Positions 63,312-64,000 of a stretch of DNA of 64,000 bases are shown here, piece by piece (position 1 is the first letter of the stretch; each line of letters starts with the position of its first letter). The notes under the pieces were generated by a model that was given only the letters and a program-made list of their open reading frames with translations, had not been told where the DNA came from and searched no databases. The stretch comes from Rhizobiales bacterium Ga0077525 (GTDB lineage: Bacteria > Pseudomonadota > Alphaproteobacteria > Rhizobiales > Xanthobacteraceae). Both the position numbers and the translations under genes were made by a program. Location of the stretch: assembly GCA_001464835.1 (NCBI GenBank), contig LNDS01000011.1:1-64000 (forward strand), given 5' to 3'.

Positions 63312-64000
63312 ATGTCAAAGCCTCAGGACGCCGAGGACTGGGACGCCTTGATCGCCGGCGCCGCCGGACAGCCGCTCGAACTGGCCCGCCTCGCCGACCG
63401 CATGGTCGACGGCGAATTGCCCAAGCTCCCCGTCGATGCCGCCACCGAGCGGGCCCGCGCATTATGCTACCGCGCCATCGCGGAAGCGCCCGACGATCCG
63501 GAAGTGGCGACGATTGCCGCCAGCCTGTTGAGCGAAAGCGTGCCGCAATGGCACGCCACCATTATTCTCGACCGCGCCCGCAACGAGGCCTATGACGCGG
63601 CGCTTCAAGCGGCGATCGAGCCCGGCATGCGTGTTTTGGAAGTCGGCGCCGGCACCGGCATTCTCGCCATGATGGCGGCGCGCGCGGGAGCGGCCGAAGT
63701 TATTACCTGCGAAGCCAACCCGCTGATCGCCGAGCGGGCCCGCGCCATCGTCGCCGCCAATGGGTACGCCGACCGCGTCAAGATCATCGGCAAGCATTCG
63801 ACCGAACTGCGCATTGGCGAGGACATGGCCGGCCCGGCCGATGTGTTCGTCTCGGAGATCATCAGCGACGCGCTGATCGGCGAAGGCATGCTGCTGGTCA
63901 CCGAGGACGTCGTGCCGCGCCTCCTGAAACCGGGCGCGGCGATTATCCCCTATCGCGGCACGATCCGCGTCGCGCTCGCTTATTACGGTGGCGCCGGAAC
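63312..64000 (+). CDS. SAM-dependent methyltransferase, protein-arginine-methyltransferase-like, cut by window end
   Basis: An uninterrupted frame from the ATG at 63312 runs off the right edge (229 residues seen). A helical lead (ARLADRMVDGELPKL) is followed by the SAM site VLEVGAGTGILAMMAARAGA (about 106-125), CEANPLIAERAR and VFVSEIISDALIGEGML (about 177-193). The SEI-x-S-D-x-L-I-G-E-G stretch resembles the double-glutamate loop of protein arginine methyltransferases such as PRMT7. The rest, and hence the family length, cannot be seen. It begins 45 bases after tRNA-Asn. Confidence 0.75.
   Translation, partial: MSKPQDAEDWDALIAGAAGQPLELARLADRMVDGELPKLPVDAATERARALCYRAIAEAPDDPEVATIAASLLSESVPQWHATIILDRARNEAYDAALQAAIEPGMRVLEVGAGTGILAMMAARAGAAEVITCEANPLIAERARAIVAANGYADRVKIIGKHSTELRIGEDMAGPADVFVSEIISDALIGEGMLLVTEDVVPRLLKPGAAIIPYRGTIRVALAYYGGAG

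Overview
The window reads as a chromosomal segment of a high-GC alphaproteobacterium in Hyphomicrobiales, closest in feel to the Bradyrhizobium/Xanthobacteraceae-type families. The basis is the gene order (argS, SPOR protein, nagZ, scpA, scpB, tatABC, serS, surE, pcm, nlpD-like, yajC, secD, secF, Mth938 protein, squalene-synthase-like protein, trmFO), the valS-popZ-tolC-pcm-like block, HWE histidine kinase signalling, and short palindromic intergenic repeats of the kind common in this order. This placement rests on recognising families by eye, not on a search.

Layout. Bases 1-94 hold the edge of an IS3-type element. Bases 200-14,000 are mostly accessory: a rhodanese, a DUF433/DUF5615 pair (putative toxin-antitoxin), a cytochrome P450, a TRIC-type channel, a voltage-gated K+ channel with a C-terminal zinc ribbon, a PAS-HTH protein, an RHH protein, a sterol-desaturase-like hydroxylase, a flavodoxin-fold oxidoreductase, a PsiE-like membrane protein, a hydrolase with an MsrQ-like haem protein, and an MFS/MaoC pair. 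Bases 14,100-37,100 are the conserved housekeeping block: tRNA modification, Sec and Tat export, seryl- and arginyl-tRNA synthetases, condensin partners ScpAB and wall recycling. A lower-GC SLC13-type permease and a lone receiver domain have been inserted into it. Bases 37,400-46,800 carry a DedA-like protein, an HWE kinase, dgt, erpA, an RND efflux pair and exonuclease III.

Bases 46,800-52,100 hold what I consider the most interesting arrangement. A di-haem peroxidase, a small cupredoxin and a chemoreceptor are packed as one apparent operon, with a second chemoreceptor, having a helical-bimodular ligand domain, just upstream. Bases 52,200-64,000 return to core functions: a Sel1-repeat protein, ilvD, 3-methyladenine glycosylase, valS, an MFS transporter, popZ, tolC, a Pcm-like protein, tRNA-Cys, tRNA-Asn and a methyltransferase that runs off the window.

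The housekeeping genes sit in tightly spaced or overlapping runs, so most are probably co-transcribed. Three families of bimodular palindromic repeats fill several gaps between them. I see no CRISPR array, rRNA, recognisable riboswitch, phage module or replication origin.
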